64,000 bases of DNA, from assembly GCA_023443745.1 (NCBI GenBank), contig JAEZTB010000027.1, positions 1-64,000 of the forward strand. The letters are read 5' to 3'. The notes under the pieces were generated by a model, which searched no databases, had not been told where the DNA came from, and saw only the letters and a program-made list of their open reading frames with translations. This document shows, in pieces, positions 25,966 to 34,824 of this stretch. The translations under genes and the position numbers were made by a program. The DNA comes from Bacillota bacterium (GTDB lineage Bacteria; Bacillota; Clostridia; DSM-8532). Positions within the stretch are counted from its first letter, which is position 1. Every line of letters starts with the position of its first letter.

Positions 25966-26913
25966 ATGAAATATCGTGACTATTATGAAGTGCTGGGAGT
26001 CAAGAAAGATGCCTCTCAGGACCAGATAAAAAAGGCCTATCGAAAACTCGCCAAGGCATACCACCCTGATGCGAACCCGGGAGATAAAAAGTCCGAGGAG
26101 AAATTCAAGGAAATAAATGAGGCCTACGAAGTGCTGGGAAATGAGGAAAAACGCAGGAAATACGACCAGTTCGGAAGTACCACTCAATTTTCCGACGGAT
26201 ATGATTTTGATCCCTCTCAATTTGGTTTCAGGGGCGGAAATACGCGTTATGAATTTAAAAGCGCAGGAACACATGGCTTCAGCGATTTTTTTGATATGTT
26301 CTTTGGTGAAAATGGTATGGACGATTTGTTCTCTAATAGAGGACGGAGCAGCTTCGGAAGCTTTTCAAGAAAAGCGCCGGGAGCAGGTTTTCAGCAAGAT
26401 CCTCGCGGAGAGGACAAAGAGGCGGAAATCAGAATTTCGGTGTCTGACGGCTTAATGGGTGCAGAAAAGCATATTGCCATTGAAACACCCACAGGAAGAA
26501 AAACACTCGCCGTTACTATACCTAAAGGCATCCAATCCGGAGGGAAAATCCGTCTGGCCGGTCAGGGCGGCAAAGGCAATGGCGGACCTGATGGGGATTT
26601 GTTCCTGGTCGTCCGCTTTAAGGAAGATGAGTACACCTTAAGCGGGAGCGATATCATACAGCAGGCTGACATAAAACCCTGGGTGGCTGCTTTGGGAGGA
26701 GAGGCCATAGTCAAAACTCCCGATGGCCGCATTATGGTTTCTGTTCCTGCAGGTATACGAAATGGCGGGAAAATACGCATTTCCGGTAAAGGCTATCCTA
26801 ATGCCATAGGAGGAAGGGGAGACCTGTATATCCAGGTCAGAATCAACAATCCTGAGCATTTAAGTGACAAACAGCGTAATCTTTATCAGCAGCTCAAGGA
26901 TCTGGATCATTAA
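25966..26913 (+). CDS. DnaJ-family co-chaperone, CbpA-like (no zinc finger)
   Basis: This 315-aa protein has an N-terminal J domain (about 1-68) with the HPD motif at residues 33-35, which stimulates DnaK ATPase. A Gly/Phe-rich segment (about 70-150) with FGFRGG and FFDMFFGENG follows, then two C-terminal substrate-binding beta domains. The four CxxCxGxG repeats of canonical DnaJ are absent, so it is a class II (CbpA or Hsp40) form. ATG 25966 is chosen because the upstream GTG 25957 lies inside the ribosome site. The gene stands 23 bp before clpB under a CtsR-type operator, which points to shared heat-shock control and to joint disaggregation with DnaK. Confidence 0.9.
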   Translation: MKYRDYYEVLGVKKDASQDQIKKAYRKLAKAYHPDANPGDKKSEEKFKEINEAYEVLGNEEKRRKYDQFGSTTQFSDGYDFDPSQFGFRGGNTRYEFKSAGTHGFSDFFDMFFGENGMDDLFSNRGRSSFGSFSRKAPGAGFQQDPRGEDKEAEIRISVSDGLMGAEKHIAIETPTGRKTLAVTIPKGIQSGGKIRLAGQGGKGNGGPDGDLFLVVRFKEDEYTLSGSDIIQQADIKPWVAALGGEAIVKTPDGRIMVSVPAGIRNGGKIRISGKGYPNAIGGRGDLYIQVRINNPEHLSDKQRNLYQQLKDLDH

Positions 26914-26936
26914 TTTAGCAAAAGGTGGGTTAGTAC

Positions 26937-29531
26937 ATGAATCTTGAAAAATATACGGAAAAAGCTCAAGAGGCTGTAGTTTTGGCACAGCAATGGGCTA
27001 TACGACTAGATCAGCAGCAGGTTGACGGAGAGCATTTGGCATTGGCCCTCATGGAACAGGAGGAAGGGTTGATTCCACGTCTCTTGGAGGTGCTGGGTAT
27101 CAATTCAAATGACGTTTCACGGGATCTTCGGCAGGAATTGGAGCGTCAGCCCAAGGTTTACGGCAGTGCGGCTTCCAATGTGTATGCCACCCGCCGCTTC
27201 AATCAAATTCTTTTAAATGCTGAAGATTGGGCTAAAAAAATAAGAGATGAATATGTGAGCGTTGAGCATTTGTTTTTGTCCCTGCTTTCTGAACGAAATG
27301 GCTATACCTCCAATCTTTTGAAGCGCTATGATGTTAATCCCGAAACCTTCCAGCAAGCCATGGTCAAGGTTCGGGGCAATCAGCGGGTTACCAGTCAGAA
27401 CCCCGAGATGAATTACCAGGCGCTGGAGAAGTATGGGCGCGATCTGGTTGAGCTGGCGCGTAAAGGAAAGCTTGACCCTGTTATCGGAAGGGATGCCGAA
27501 ATAAGGCGTGTTATCAGAATATTATCACGAAGGACCAAGAATAATCCCGTACTGATCGGCGAACCCGGTGTGGGAAAAACCGCAGTGGTGGAAGGGTTGG
27601 CCCAGCGTATCCTGAAGGGTGACGTTCCCGACGGGCTTAAGAACAAAACCATATTCGCTCTTGATATAGGTTCGCTGATTGCCGGTGCCAAGTTCCGGGG
27701 TGAATTTGAGGAAAGGCTAAAAGCGGTGGTTAAGGAGATAGAAGCCTCTGAGGGACATATCATTCTGTTTATCGATGAGATCCACAATATTGTTGGGGCA
27801 GGGAAAGCGGACGGAGCCATGGACGCAGGAAATATATTAAAACCCATGCTGGCTCGGGGTGAGCTCCACTGTGTCGGGGCGACCACACTGGATGAATACA
27901 GACAGTATATAGAAAAGGATGCGGCTCTGGAAAGACGCTTTCAGACTGTTATGGTGGATCAGCCTACGGTGGAGGATACTATTTCCATTCTGCGTGGCCT
28001 GAAGGAGCGCTTTGAGATCCATCATGGCGTCCGCATTACCGACGGAGCCATTATAGCCAGCGCAGTTTTATCCAATCGCTATATTTCGGATCGTTTCTTA
28101 CCCGATAAGGCCATTGACCTCATGGATGAGGCTGCTGCCATGCTCAGAACTGAGATTGACAGTATGCCCACAGAGCTTGATGAGATCATGCGCAGAATCA
28201 TGCAGTTGGAGATCGAGCAACAGGCCTTGAAAAAAGAGAGCGATCGGGCTTCAAAGGAACATCTGTCAAACATTGAGGCGGAGATTGCCGAGTTCCGTGA
28301 TAAGGCAAAGGTCATGAAAGCTCAATGGGAGCTTGAAAAGGAATATATCAAACGGGAGAAGGAAGTCAAAGAGGAGATTGAGCAGGTCAAGCTTCAAATT
28401 GAGCAGGCTGAGCGCAGCTATGATCTGGAAGCACTGGCCAAGCTCAAGCACGGACGGCTTCCTGAGCTGGAGACTGCTCTCCTTGAGGAAAAGCGTCATC
28501 AGGCAGGTATTTCAGGACGCATGCTCAAGGAAGAGGTTACTGAGAATGAAATTACGGAGATTATCTCCAAGTGGACAGGCATTCCCGTGACCAAGCTCAT
28601 GGAGGAAGAAAAGGAAAAGCTGCTTAATCTCGAGACCATTATACACAAACGGGTAATCGGTCAAAATGAAGCCGTTATGGCAGTATCCGATGCTGTCCTG
28701 CGTGCCAGAGCCGGGTTGAAGGATATGAAACGTCCTGTAGGATCCTTTATCTTTTTAGGGCCCACGGGTGTGGGCAAGACTGAGCTGGCAAGAGCCTTAT
28801 CAGAGGCGCTCTTTGATACCGAGGACAATATGATTCGTATCGACATGAGTGAGTACATGGAAAAGCATGCCGTTGCAAGGCTTATAGGCGCACCTCCGGG
28901 CTACGTGGGCTACGAGGAGGGCGGACAGCTTACAGAGGCTGTAAGAAGAAAGCCCTATAGCGTCATTTTATTTGATGAGATAGAGAAAGCTCACCCTGAT
29001 GTGTTCAACATTCTTCTTCAGATTTTGGATGACGGACGCTTAACCGACAGTCAGGGACGTGTGGTCAACTTTAAAAATACGGTGATCATTATGACCTCTA
29101 ATATCGGAAGCCGATATCTTCTTGAGAATGTGGCAGAGAACGGCGAACTGGATGAGGAAACCCGGGAAAATGTGATGAATGAGCTGCATTTCGGCTTTAA
29201 GCCCGAGTTCTTAAATCGTGTGGACGATATTGTGCTGTTTAAGCCCTTAACCCGCGATGAGGTGAAGCAGATTGTCAGACTTGTCTTGAAAACACTGTCG
29301 GATAGGCTGTCAGAAAAAGAGATAGCCGTTGAAGTAACCGATAAGGCGCAGGAATACATTGTTACCGAGGGTTGGACACCCGAATACGGGGCACGGCCAG
29401 TTAAGCGCTATATACAAAAGTATGTGGAAACCGAACTGGGCCGGCTTTTGGTGAAGGGAATTATCGGGGAAGGTGATACCGCATTGGTGGATTCGGATGG
29501 TGAGAGATTGATTATTGAGAAAAAAAACTAA
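26937..29531 (+). CDS. clpB: ATP-dependent disaggregase ClpB
   Basis: This 864-aa Hsp100 ring ATPase rescues aggregated proteins with DnaK and DnaJ. It has an N-terminal Clp repeat domain (1-145), a first AAA+ module with GEPGVGKTAVVEG and the Walker B FIDEIHNIVGAG, and the long coiled-coil M domain (about 405-520) that distinguishes ClpB from ClpC. The second AAA+ module has GPTGVGKTELARA and LFDEIEKAHPD, and a C-terminal small domain follows. No ClpP-binding IGF loop was noticed, consistent with ClpB. It is cotranscribed with the dnaJ-like gene. Confidence 0.97.
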   Translation: MNLEKYTEKAQEAVVLAQQWAIRLDQQQVDGEHLALALMEQEEGLIPRLLEVLGINSNDVSRDLRQELERQPKVYGSAASNVYATRRFNQILLNAEDWAKKIRDEYVSVEHLFLSLLSERNGYTSNLLKRYDVNPETFQQAMVKVRGNQRVTSQNPEMNYQALEKYGRDLVELARKGKLDPVIGRDAEIRRVIRILSRRTKNNPVLIGEPGVGKTAVVEGLAQRILKGDVPDGLKNKTIFALDIGSLIAGAKFRGEFEERLKAVVKEIEASEGHIILFIDEIHNIVGAGKADGAMDAGNILKPMLARGELHCVGATTLDEYRQYIEKDAALERRFQTVMVDQPTVEDTISILRGLKERFEIHHGVRITDGAIIASAVLSNRYISDRFLPDKAIDLMDEAAAMLRTEIDSMPTELDEIMRRIMQLEIEQQALKKESDRASKEHLSNIEAEIAEFRDKAKVMKAQWELEKEYIKREKEVKEEIEQVKLQIEQAERSYDLEALAKLKHGRLPELETALLEEKRHQAGISGRMLKEEVTENEITEIISKWTGIPVTKLMEEEKEKLLNLETIIHKRVIGQNEAVMAVSDAVLRARAGLKDMKRPVGSFIFLGPTGVGKTELARALSEALFDTEDNMIRIDMSEYMEKHAVARLIGAPPGYVGYEEGGQLTEAVRRKPYSVILFDEIEKAHPDVFNILLQILDDGRLTDSQGRVVNFKNTVIIMTSNIGSRYLLENVAENGELDEETRENVMNELHFGFKPEFLNRVDDIVLFKPLTRDEVKQIVRLVLKTLSDRLSEKEIAVEVTDKAQEYIVTEGWTPEYGARPVKRYIQKYVETELGRLLVKGIIGEGDTALVDSDGERLIIEKKN

Positions 29532-29552
29532 AGGAAAATAGACAATAATAAA

Positions 29553-29572
29553 AGGAGAGCAATTGCTCTCCT
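29553..29572. terminator. bidirectional terminator after clpB
   Basis: A perfect 20-nt palindrome forms an 8-bp stem with an AATT loop. On the minus strand it is followed by TTTTATTATTG, on the plus strand by CATTTCTT. It lies between convergent clpB and the zinc-ribbon gene. Confidence 0.7.
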
Positions 29573-29578
29573 CATTTC

Positions 29579-29755
29579 TTAATATCTAGCGCCTCTATTG
29601 CCACCGTTGTTTCTCTGTTGCTTTCTGGCCCTTCTGCACTCTGGGCATCTTTGGGGTTCATTCTCAAAACCCTTTTCCTTGTAGAAAGCTTGTTCGCCTT
29701 CGGTGAAAATGAAGTCCGCGCCGCAATCCTTACATTTTAGTGTTTTGTCTTCCAT
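29579..29755 (-). CDS. small zinc-ribbon protein
   Basis: This 58-aa protein begins MEDKTLKCKDCGADF and has a second knuckle RCPECRRARK, so two CxxC pairs can bind one zinc ion. The spacing and the FYxEKGFxNEPxRCPxCR pattern match a family of short clostridial zinc-ribbon proteins (probable zinc-ribbon domain, PF13451 type) of unknown function. The C-terminus is Arg/Gly/Asn-rich. GGAGG stands 12 nt before the ATG. It is easily missed because it is so short. It ends against the clpB terminator. Confidence 0.85.
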   Translation of the reverse strand: MEDKTLKCKDCGADFIFTEGEQAFYKEKGFENEPQRCPECRRARKQQRNNGGNRGARY

Positions 29756-30075
29756 GGTCCTTGAATCCTCCTTAAATATTCTGGATTATACCTTTTTGAA
29801 CTAAACCCCTTATCCAATATAATTTAAGGAGAGGGCAGTACACCAAAACAGTATTAATCCATAGGAATAATAAAACTTAACTGTAGTATAACATGACCAT
29901 TAAAAAAAACAAGAGGTTATTCAAAAATTTCCGTTTAAAACACACCCTCAATACAGATAATTCTTGGCTTAAAAAGATCCATGCTTGGGACCAAAGTTCT
30001 ATGGGATAAATCTTTCGCCCTTTTTACAGAATGCGCGATTTCTGATAAAATAAAAGGGTAAAGCGAGGTTTAGCT
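29756..30075. other. intergenic region, no gene recognised
   Basis: This 320-bp gap separates the divergent zinc-ribbon gene and response regulator. It is AT-rich and has stop codons in all frames. A TATAAT-like box facing the zinc-ribbon gene and the response-regulator promoter (30023-30051) are the only elements noticed. No riboswitch consensus was recognised. Confidence 0.6.
30023..30051 (+). promoter_or_regulatory. promoter of the two-component system
   Basis: TTTACA (30023-30028) and TAAAAT (30046-30051) have a 17-nt spacer and lie 24 nt before the response regulator start. Confidence 0.6.
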
Positions 30076-30768
30076 ATGCAAAAAGTAATTTATATTTGTG
30101 ATGATGAAGAAAATATCAGGGAACTTATATACTCCTATCTTACCCGGGAGGGCTACCTTGTTGAGGCCTTTGAGGATGGTGAGTCCCTTCTTAAGGCTTT
30201 TAGCCAAAAAGAACCGGATATGATTGTAATGGATATTATGATGCCTGGTATCAGCGGTCTTGACATTTGTCGTGAATTGAGAAAAACCAGTGAAGTGCCC
30301 ATTATTTTAGTATCGGCCAGAGACGATACCTTTGACAAGGTGCTGGGTCTGGAATTAGGCAGCGATGACTATATCGCCAAGCCCTTTAGTCCTCGGGAAC
30401 TGCTGGCCAGAATCAAGACCATATTCAGAAGGGTTAAGGAGCCGGATTCAATGCCCCCAGAAACTAAATCCCAGGATATTCAGATCAAGGATATTCTCAT
30501 TAAATCAGGCGAACGGGTGGTCTATAAGAGTCAGGAAGCCTTGGATTTAACCATAAAAGAATATGACCTTTTTTACTTTCTGGCGTCCAATAAAAATATG
30601 GTGTTTAATCGGGATCAGCTTCTATCTGCTGTCTGGGGTGAAGATTATTTTGGCGATAGCCGATCGGTAGATGATTTAGTTAAGCGTATCCGTAAAAAAC
30701 TCGCAGTAGTGGGTTCAGAGCTTGAAATCACAACAGTATGGGGCTATGGCTATAAAATTAGTGTTTGA
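30076..30768 (+). CDS. OmpR/PhoB-family response regulator
   Basis: In this 230-aa protein the receiver domain (1-120) has the acidic pocket CDDEE and phospho-acceptor Asp53 in VMDIMMPG, with the conserved Lys in YIAKPFSPREL. The winged-helix DNA-binding domain (about 130-228) shows LTIKEYDLFYFLASN and VDDLVKRIRKKL. It pairs with the histidine kinase that follows after a short gap. The regulated genes cannot be told from the window. Confidence 0.95.
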   Translation: MQKVIYICDDEENIRELIYSYLTREGYLVEAFEDGESLLKAFSQKEPDMIVMDIMMPGISGLDICRELRKTSEVPIILVSARDDTFDKVLGLELGSDDYIAKPFSPRELLARIKTIFRRVKEPDSMPPETKSQDIQIKDILIKSGERVVYKSQEALDLTIKEYDLFYFLASNKNMVFNRDQLLSAVWGEDYFGDSRSVDDLVKRIRKKLAVVGSELEITTVWGYGYKISV

Positions 30769-30804
30769 TTTTAAGAATAATCATTGATGATGGAGGACAA
30801 TACC

Positions 30805-32235
30805 TTGAAAGGCAGCATAACAAAGAAGCTTGTCATGACCTATTCGGCTGTATTGGGCGTATTTCTCATTATAACGGTATTCCTCCTCAATATTACGGCA
30901 AGAAATTATTTAGAAAATACCATTGTTAAAAATCTGCATACTGAATCGGCCATCATTGAAGAGCTCTATAGGGAACGGGTGACAATCTCACTTGACAAAA
31001 ACGAAAGCTATGATGTAAAAGAGATGAAAAGGCTCATCAAATCATGGTTTGCCGACGTAAAGAAGCTTTCGGGCATTGGCTTTGCGTCGCATATTGCCTT
31101 GGTTATCAGAACTGATGATACCCGATATGGGATATTTACACCCGGAGAGAGCCAAATTGAAATGAATTTCCGTGCCATAAGTCCTGAGGAGCTTCATACG
31201 AAGCTGCAAGACCAACCTTTTTTCTTTCGAATTACAGGGGATGAAACCCCCTATTTTTCTGTTTCACGCCCATTATTTCAGGGCAATGGTGCAACGCCCG
31301 CTCTTAAAGCTTGGATTATAGCCTATACTCCGGTTCACGAGCTTAACCGGCTGGTCAGGGATATGAATTTCAAGGCTGCCTATGCCATTGGTATTGCACT
31401 CTTGGTAGCGGCTTTTCTGTCCTATTACCTTTCAACCAATATTTCTAAACCTATAAAAGCATTAAAAAATCATGCCGAAAGAATTGCCGCACGTCATTTT
31501 AATGCCCGTGTAAAAATTAATACAGGTGATGAGATTGAAAGCCTTGGGCAGGCTATGAATAAAATAGCAGGCGACCTGAGTGATTATGATATAGCACAGA
31601 AGCGCTTTTTACAAAATGTCACCCATGAGCTTAAGACACCCATCATGTCCATTATGGGATATGCCGAGGGACTTCGGGATGGCGTCATAGATAATGATGA
31701 AAAGGCACTGAATGTTATTATCGGAGAATGTGGACGCCTTCATCGCCTGGTCAATGAGGTGCTTTATCTTTCTAAACTTGAGACTGTTGAGGAATTTTAT
31801 TCATTTAAAAATGAAAAGCTAAATGAAGTCCTTGAGGAAGCACGGGACAAAGTGCAAAGTCTCGTAGATTCGGCAGGCCTAAACCTAACCTTGGAGCTTG
31901 ATGCAAATTATTGGGTGAACATGGATCGGGATAAAATACTGCAAGCTCTTCTCAATTTGCTTTCCAATGCAGTGCGTTATGCAAAGAGCAGCATCGTTAT
32001 TGAAACCCATGGGGTACAGCAGGGAGTAGCAATTATGGTAAGGGATGACGGCCCGGGAATGGATGAAGGCGAATTGGCACAGGTGTTTGATCGCTTCTAT
32101 AAAGGGAAAAAAGGAAGCACGGGTTTGGGGATGACCATAACCAAGGCCATTGTGGAAAAGCATCTTGGAAGTATTACAGCATCCAGCTGTCCTGATGGCG
32201 GCGCGTTGTTTACCATCCTTCTGCCTCTGCTCTAA
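30805..32235 (+). CDS. membrane sensor histidine kinase
   Basis: This 476-aa partner of the preceding regulator has a first membrane helix (about 8-30), an extracytoplasmic sensor of about 165 residues, and a second membrane helix (about 195-215). A HAMP linker begins with the ISKPIKAL turn. The H-box is VTHELKTPI. The ATPase domain has NLLSNAVRY, DDGPGMD and GLGMTI. The TTG at 30805 is preferred because GGAGG (30792-30796) is then 8 nt away. Upstream in-frame ATGs (30787 and 30790) lack a ribosome site. The sensor domain has no recognised ligand fold. Confidence 0.92.
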   Translation: MKGSITKKLVMTYSAVLGVFLIITVFLLNITARNYLENTIVKNLHTESAIIEELYRERVTISLDKNESYDVKEMKRLIKSWFADVKKLSGIGFASHIALVIRTDDTRYGIFTPGESQIEMNFRAISPEELHTKLQDQPFFFRITGDETPYFSVSRPLFQGNGATPALKAWIIAYTPVHELNRLVRDMNFKAAYAIGIALLVAAFLSYYLSTNISKPIKALKNHAERIAARHFNARVKINTGDEIESLGQAMNKIAGDLSDYDIAQKRFLQNVTHELKTPIMSIMGYAEGLRDGVIDNDEKALNVIIGECGRLHRLVNEVLYLSKLETVEEFYSFKNEKLNEVLEEARDKVQSLVDSAGLNLTLELDANYWVNMDRDKILQALLNLLSNAVRYAKSSIVIETHGVQQGVAIMVRDDGPGMDEGELAQVFDRFYKGKKGSTGLGMTITKAIVEKHLGSITASSCPDGGALFTILLPLL

Positions 32236-32334
32236 TACGGTTTTTACCTGCAACAGTCGGAAGACTATGCCAATTGCCGGTTACATGATACAATAATTTT
32301 AATAAGAGTGAATGTGCATTCGGGAGGGATATCG

Positions 32335-32775
32335 ATGACAGAAGCCAATCCTAAAATTCAAAATGAACTTGTTCCTGAAGCTCAAGAGCTTGTTATACTC
32401 GCGGTCAAGGCAAGAGAAAACGCATATGTACCCTATTCAGGTTTCCATGTAGGTGCAGCGCTTATAGCCGACAACGGAAAAATCTATACCGGCTGCAATA
32501 TAGAGAACGCATCCTATGGTGCTACCATTTGTGCCGAGAGGACTGCCATAACCAAGGCCATATCGGATGGTGCTAAAAAAATATTGGCCATAGCTGTTTC
32601 AAGTGATAGTGACAAAGCCACCATGCCCTGCGGTATCTGCCGGCAGTTCATGGTTGAATTTTGCGCATCGGATATGCCTCTTTATTTAAGTGATAGAAAT
32701 GGTCGATTTGAAAGTTATCCCTTTGACGAAATTCTTCCTCACTCATTTAAACAGAGCGATCTTTTGCACGATTAA
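32335..32775 (+). CDS. cdd: cytidine deaminase
   Basis: This 146-aa zinc enzyme converts cytidine and deoxycytidine to uridine forms in pyrimidine salvage. The zinc and catalytic motifs CAERTAI and PCGICRQ are intact, and NIENASYG binds the nucleoside. ATG 32335 follows GGGAGGG by about 6 nt. The nine extra upstream codons of the open frame are not supported. Cdd followed by era and recO is the standard Bacillota order. Confidence 0.95.
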   Translation: MTEANPKIQNELVPEAQELVILAVKARENAYVPYSGFHVGAALIADNGKIYTGCNIENASYGATICAERTAITKAISDGAKKILAIAVSSDSDKATMPCGICRQFMVEFCASDMPLYLSDRNGRFESYPFDEILPHSFKQSDLLHD

Positions 32776-32816
32776 CCCATTCATATATTCTCAATCAAGG
32801 AGTGTTTAGAAAGATT

Positions 32817-33716
32817 ATGTCATTTAAATCAGGTTTTGTAACCATTATAGGAAGGCCCAATGTCGGAAAGTCCACCCTTTTGAACCTGCTGACGGGCGAA
32901 AAAATAGCCATTATGTCCAGCAAACCCCAGACTACCCGCCATGCCATTCGAACTGTAGTCACTACCGACAATTATCAAATGATTTTTGTTGATACACCCG
33001 GTATTCATAAGCCCAAGAATAAGCTGGGTGAATATATGATGCAAGAGGCGTTTAAAACTTTGGATGAGGTGGATGTGGTGGTCTTTCTTGTTGATGCCAC
33101 AGACAAGGCTATAGGCCCGGGTGATTCCATGATCATAGAGGAGCTTGGTAAAACAGGTGCACCGGTTATTCTTCTCATTAATAAAATTGACCTGGTGGAA
33201 AAACAGGCTCTTCTTCCGCTCATCGCCCAATATAGTCAAGCTTATGACTTTGAGGAGATCATTCCGATCAGTGCGATAAAGAGCGACACCTCAAAGCTTG
33301 TTATGGATGCTATTGAGAAGCTCCTCCCGTTTGGCGAAAAGTACTATCCTGATGATATGCTGACTGACCAGCACGAAAAGGTTTTAGCCCAGGAGCTTAT
33401 TCGTGAGAAGCTCCTAAACCTTCTAAGCGATGAGGTGCCCCACGGGATTGGTGTGGAGGTTATCAGATTTAAGGAGATTCAGAATAAAAATCTTGTAGAG
33501 ATCGATGCCAATATCTATTGTGAGAAAGAGTCCCATAAAGGGATTATCATCGGCAAAGACGGTGTCATGCTCAAGAAAGTGGGAATGCAGGCGCGAAAGG
33601 ATATGGAGCGGCTTTTTGATGCCAAGGTCTTTTTAAAGCTCTGGGTCAAGGTTAAGGACGATTGGCGGAACAGTGATTTCATGCTTAATGAGCTGGGATA
33701 CAAGAATAAGGATTAG
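32817..33716 (+). CDS. era: ribosome assembly GTPase Era
   Basis: This 299-aa GTPase binds the 3' end of 16S rRNA during small-subunit maturation. The G1 loop is GRPNVGKST, G3 is DTPGIHK and G4 is NKID. The C-terminal KH domain shows GIIIGKDGVMLKKVG. The family usually begins with MxFKSGFV, which supports ATG 32817. A GTG at 32802 lies in the GGAG ribosome site, whose distance to 32817 (14 nt) is long, so the exact start is not certain. Confidence 0.95.
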   Translation: MSFKSGFVTIIGRPNVGKSTLLNLLTGEKIAIMSSKPQTTRHAIRTVVTTDNYQMIFVDTPGIHKPKNKLGEYMMQEAFKTLDEVDVVVFLVDATDKAIGPGDSMIIEELGKTGAPVILLINKIDLVEKQALLPLIAQYSQAYDFEEIIPISAIKSDTSKLVMDAIEKLLPFGEKYYPDDMLTDQHEKVLAQELIREKLLNLLSDEVPHGIGVEVIRFKEIQNKNLVEIDANIYCEKESHKGIIIGKDGVMLKKVGMQARKDMERLFDAKVFLKLWVKVKDDWRNSDFMLNELGYKNKD

Positions 33717-33732
33717 CAGGACATATCATTTT

Positions 33733-34479
33733 ATGGCATTATTAAAAACAAAAGGCCTTGTAGTGAAGGAATTCCCCTTAAACGATACCGATAAGCTGCT
33801 TACGCTTCTTACATCGGATTTCGGTAAAGTAACCGTATCTGCCAGAAATGCCAGAAGAAGCGGTAGTCGCTCTTCCTATGGAACACAGGTGCTGACCTAT
33901 GGGGAGTATATCCTTTTTAGGGGCAAGGGGGGCTTTTCTCTCAATAGCTGTGATGTCCTAGCCCATTATTATGATCTAGCATCAGATCTGACGCGTTTTA
34001 CCCATGCCGCCCATATGCTGGATATGGCAAGTGATGCCGCCCATGATCCCGCTTCGTCTGCCCAGGTGCTTAACGTTTTGCTGTATGGCCTTCAGGCTCT
34101 TAGAAAAGGGCGGAATCCCCTATTGGTTTCTTCTGCCTTTGCACTCAAGCTTATGCAAATGACAGGTTACCCGCCCCATATTACCAGTTGTGCCTCTTGC
34201 GGAACTCATGACATCGAGGAGATTTTCTTTAGCTTCAACAAATGTGGTTTTATCTGCGAAGAATGTGCTAAAAAAGATGCAGAGGGTATCCATATCGATA
34301 TCGGTACGGCAAAAGCCATATTGCATGTTTTGTGTGCCGAGAACAGTGGAATATTTAATTTTGAGCTCTCTAAAAATACCTTGGAGGTTTTTTCCCAAAT
34401 AGCCCTCAGATATATTGGGGAACGTTTGGATAAAAATTACAGAAAACTGGATTTTCTTAAAGAGTTTGAGAGCCAATGA
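33733..34479 (+). CDS. recO: DNA repair protein RecO
   Basis: RecO acts with RecF and RecR to load RecA on single-stranded DNA covered by SSB. This 248-aa protein has an N-terminal OB fold (LLKTKGLVVKEFPLNDTDKLLTLL split over residues 3-26) and a helical C-terminal domain with a four-cysteine zinc site (CASCG, then CGFICEEC). ATG 33733 fits the family start. The frame extends 20 codons upstream into the end of era without support. It follows era directly, as usual. Confidence 0.94.
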   Translation: MALLKTKGLVVKEFPLNDTDKLLTLLTSDFGKVTVSARNARRSGSRSSYGTQVLTYGEYILFRGKGGFSLNSCDVLAHYYDLASDLTRFTHAAHMLDMASDAAHDPASSAQVLNVLLYGLQALRKGRNPLLVSSAFALKLMQMTGYPPHITSCASCGTHDIEEIFFSFNKCGFICEECAKKDAEGIHIDIGTAKAILHVLCAENSGIFNFELSKNTLEVFSQIALRYIGERLDKNYRKLDFLKEFESQ

Positions 34480-34506
34480 TTTTATTTGGGAAAGAGGTTT
34501 AAAAAG

Positions 34507-34785
34507 ATGAAGAGGCATCTTTTCAGTTCCGGCGAGGTCATGTATCAAAAGAATGAAAAGCAATTGCTTGAGGGGATGTTATTAGGCAGCGCACTTGAAT
34601 ATGATGATGTTGCACCTGAAACCTGTTATATTTGTTCGGGTACCCTTAACGGTAATGAGATAAGGGTTCGTTTCATACTTGAAGAAGAAGAATTCGAGAG
34701 TATCAAGAACCGATATATGTTTAATATTCTGATGCAATCGGATATCTTTCTGGCTCGATGGAAAAAATATGAAATTATTGCATAG
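34507..34785 (+). CDS. small protein of unknown function
   Basis: This 92-aa acidic protein has no recognised family. It begins MKRHLFSSGEV and has a CYIC pair near the middle, an EEEE run, and a C-terminal aromatic segment (WKKYEII). ATG 34507 follows AGAGG by 9 nt. A TTG at 34486 would add seven residues. It lies between recO and the AlbA-type ATPase on the same strand with short gaps, so it is probably translated, but its role is not known. Confidence 0.6.
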   Translation: MKRHLFSSGEVMYQKNEKQLLEGMLLGSALEYDDVAPETCYICSGTLNGNEIRVRFILEEEEFESIKNRYMFNILMQSDIFLARWKKYEIIA

Positions 34786-34824
34786 AATTAAACGAATGCC
34801 TATTGATAACGAGGAGACTTGACG

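Noticed and set aside
29553..29572. Perfect palindrome as a possible operator for the zinc-ribbon gene
   Set aside because: It lies at the 3' ends of two convergent genes and has a T-rich tail, so a terminator explains it.
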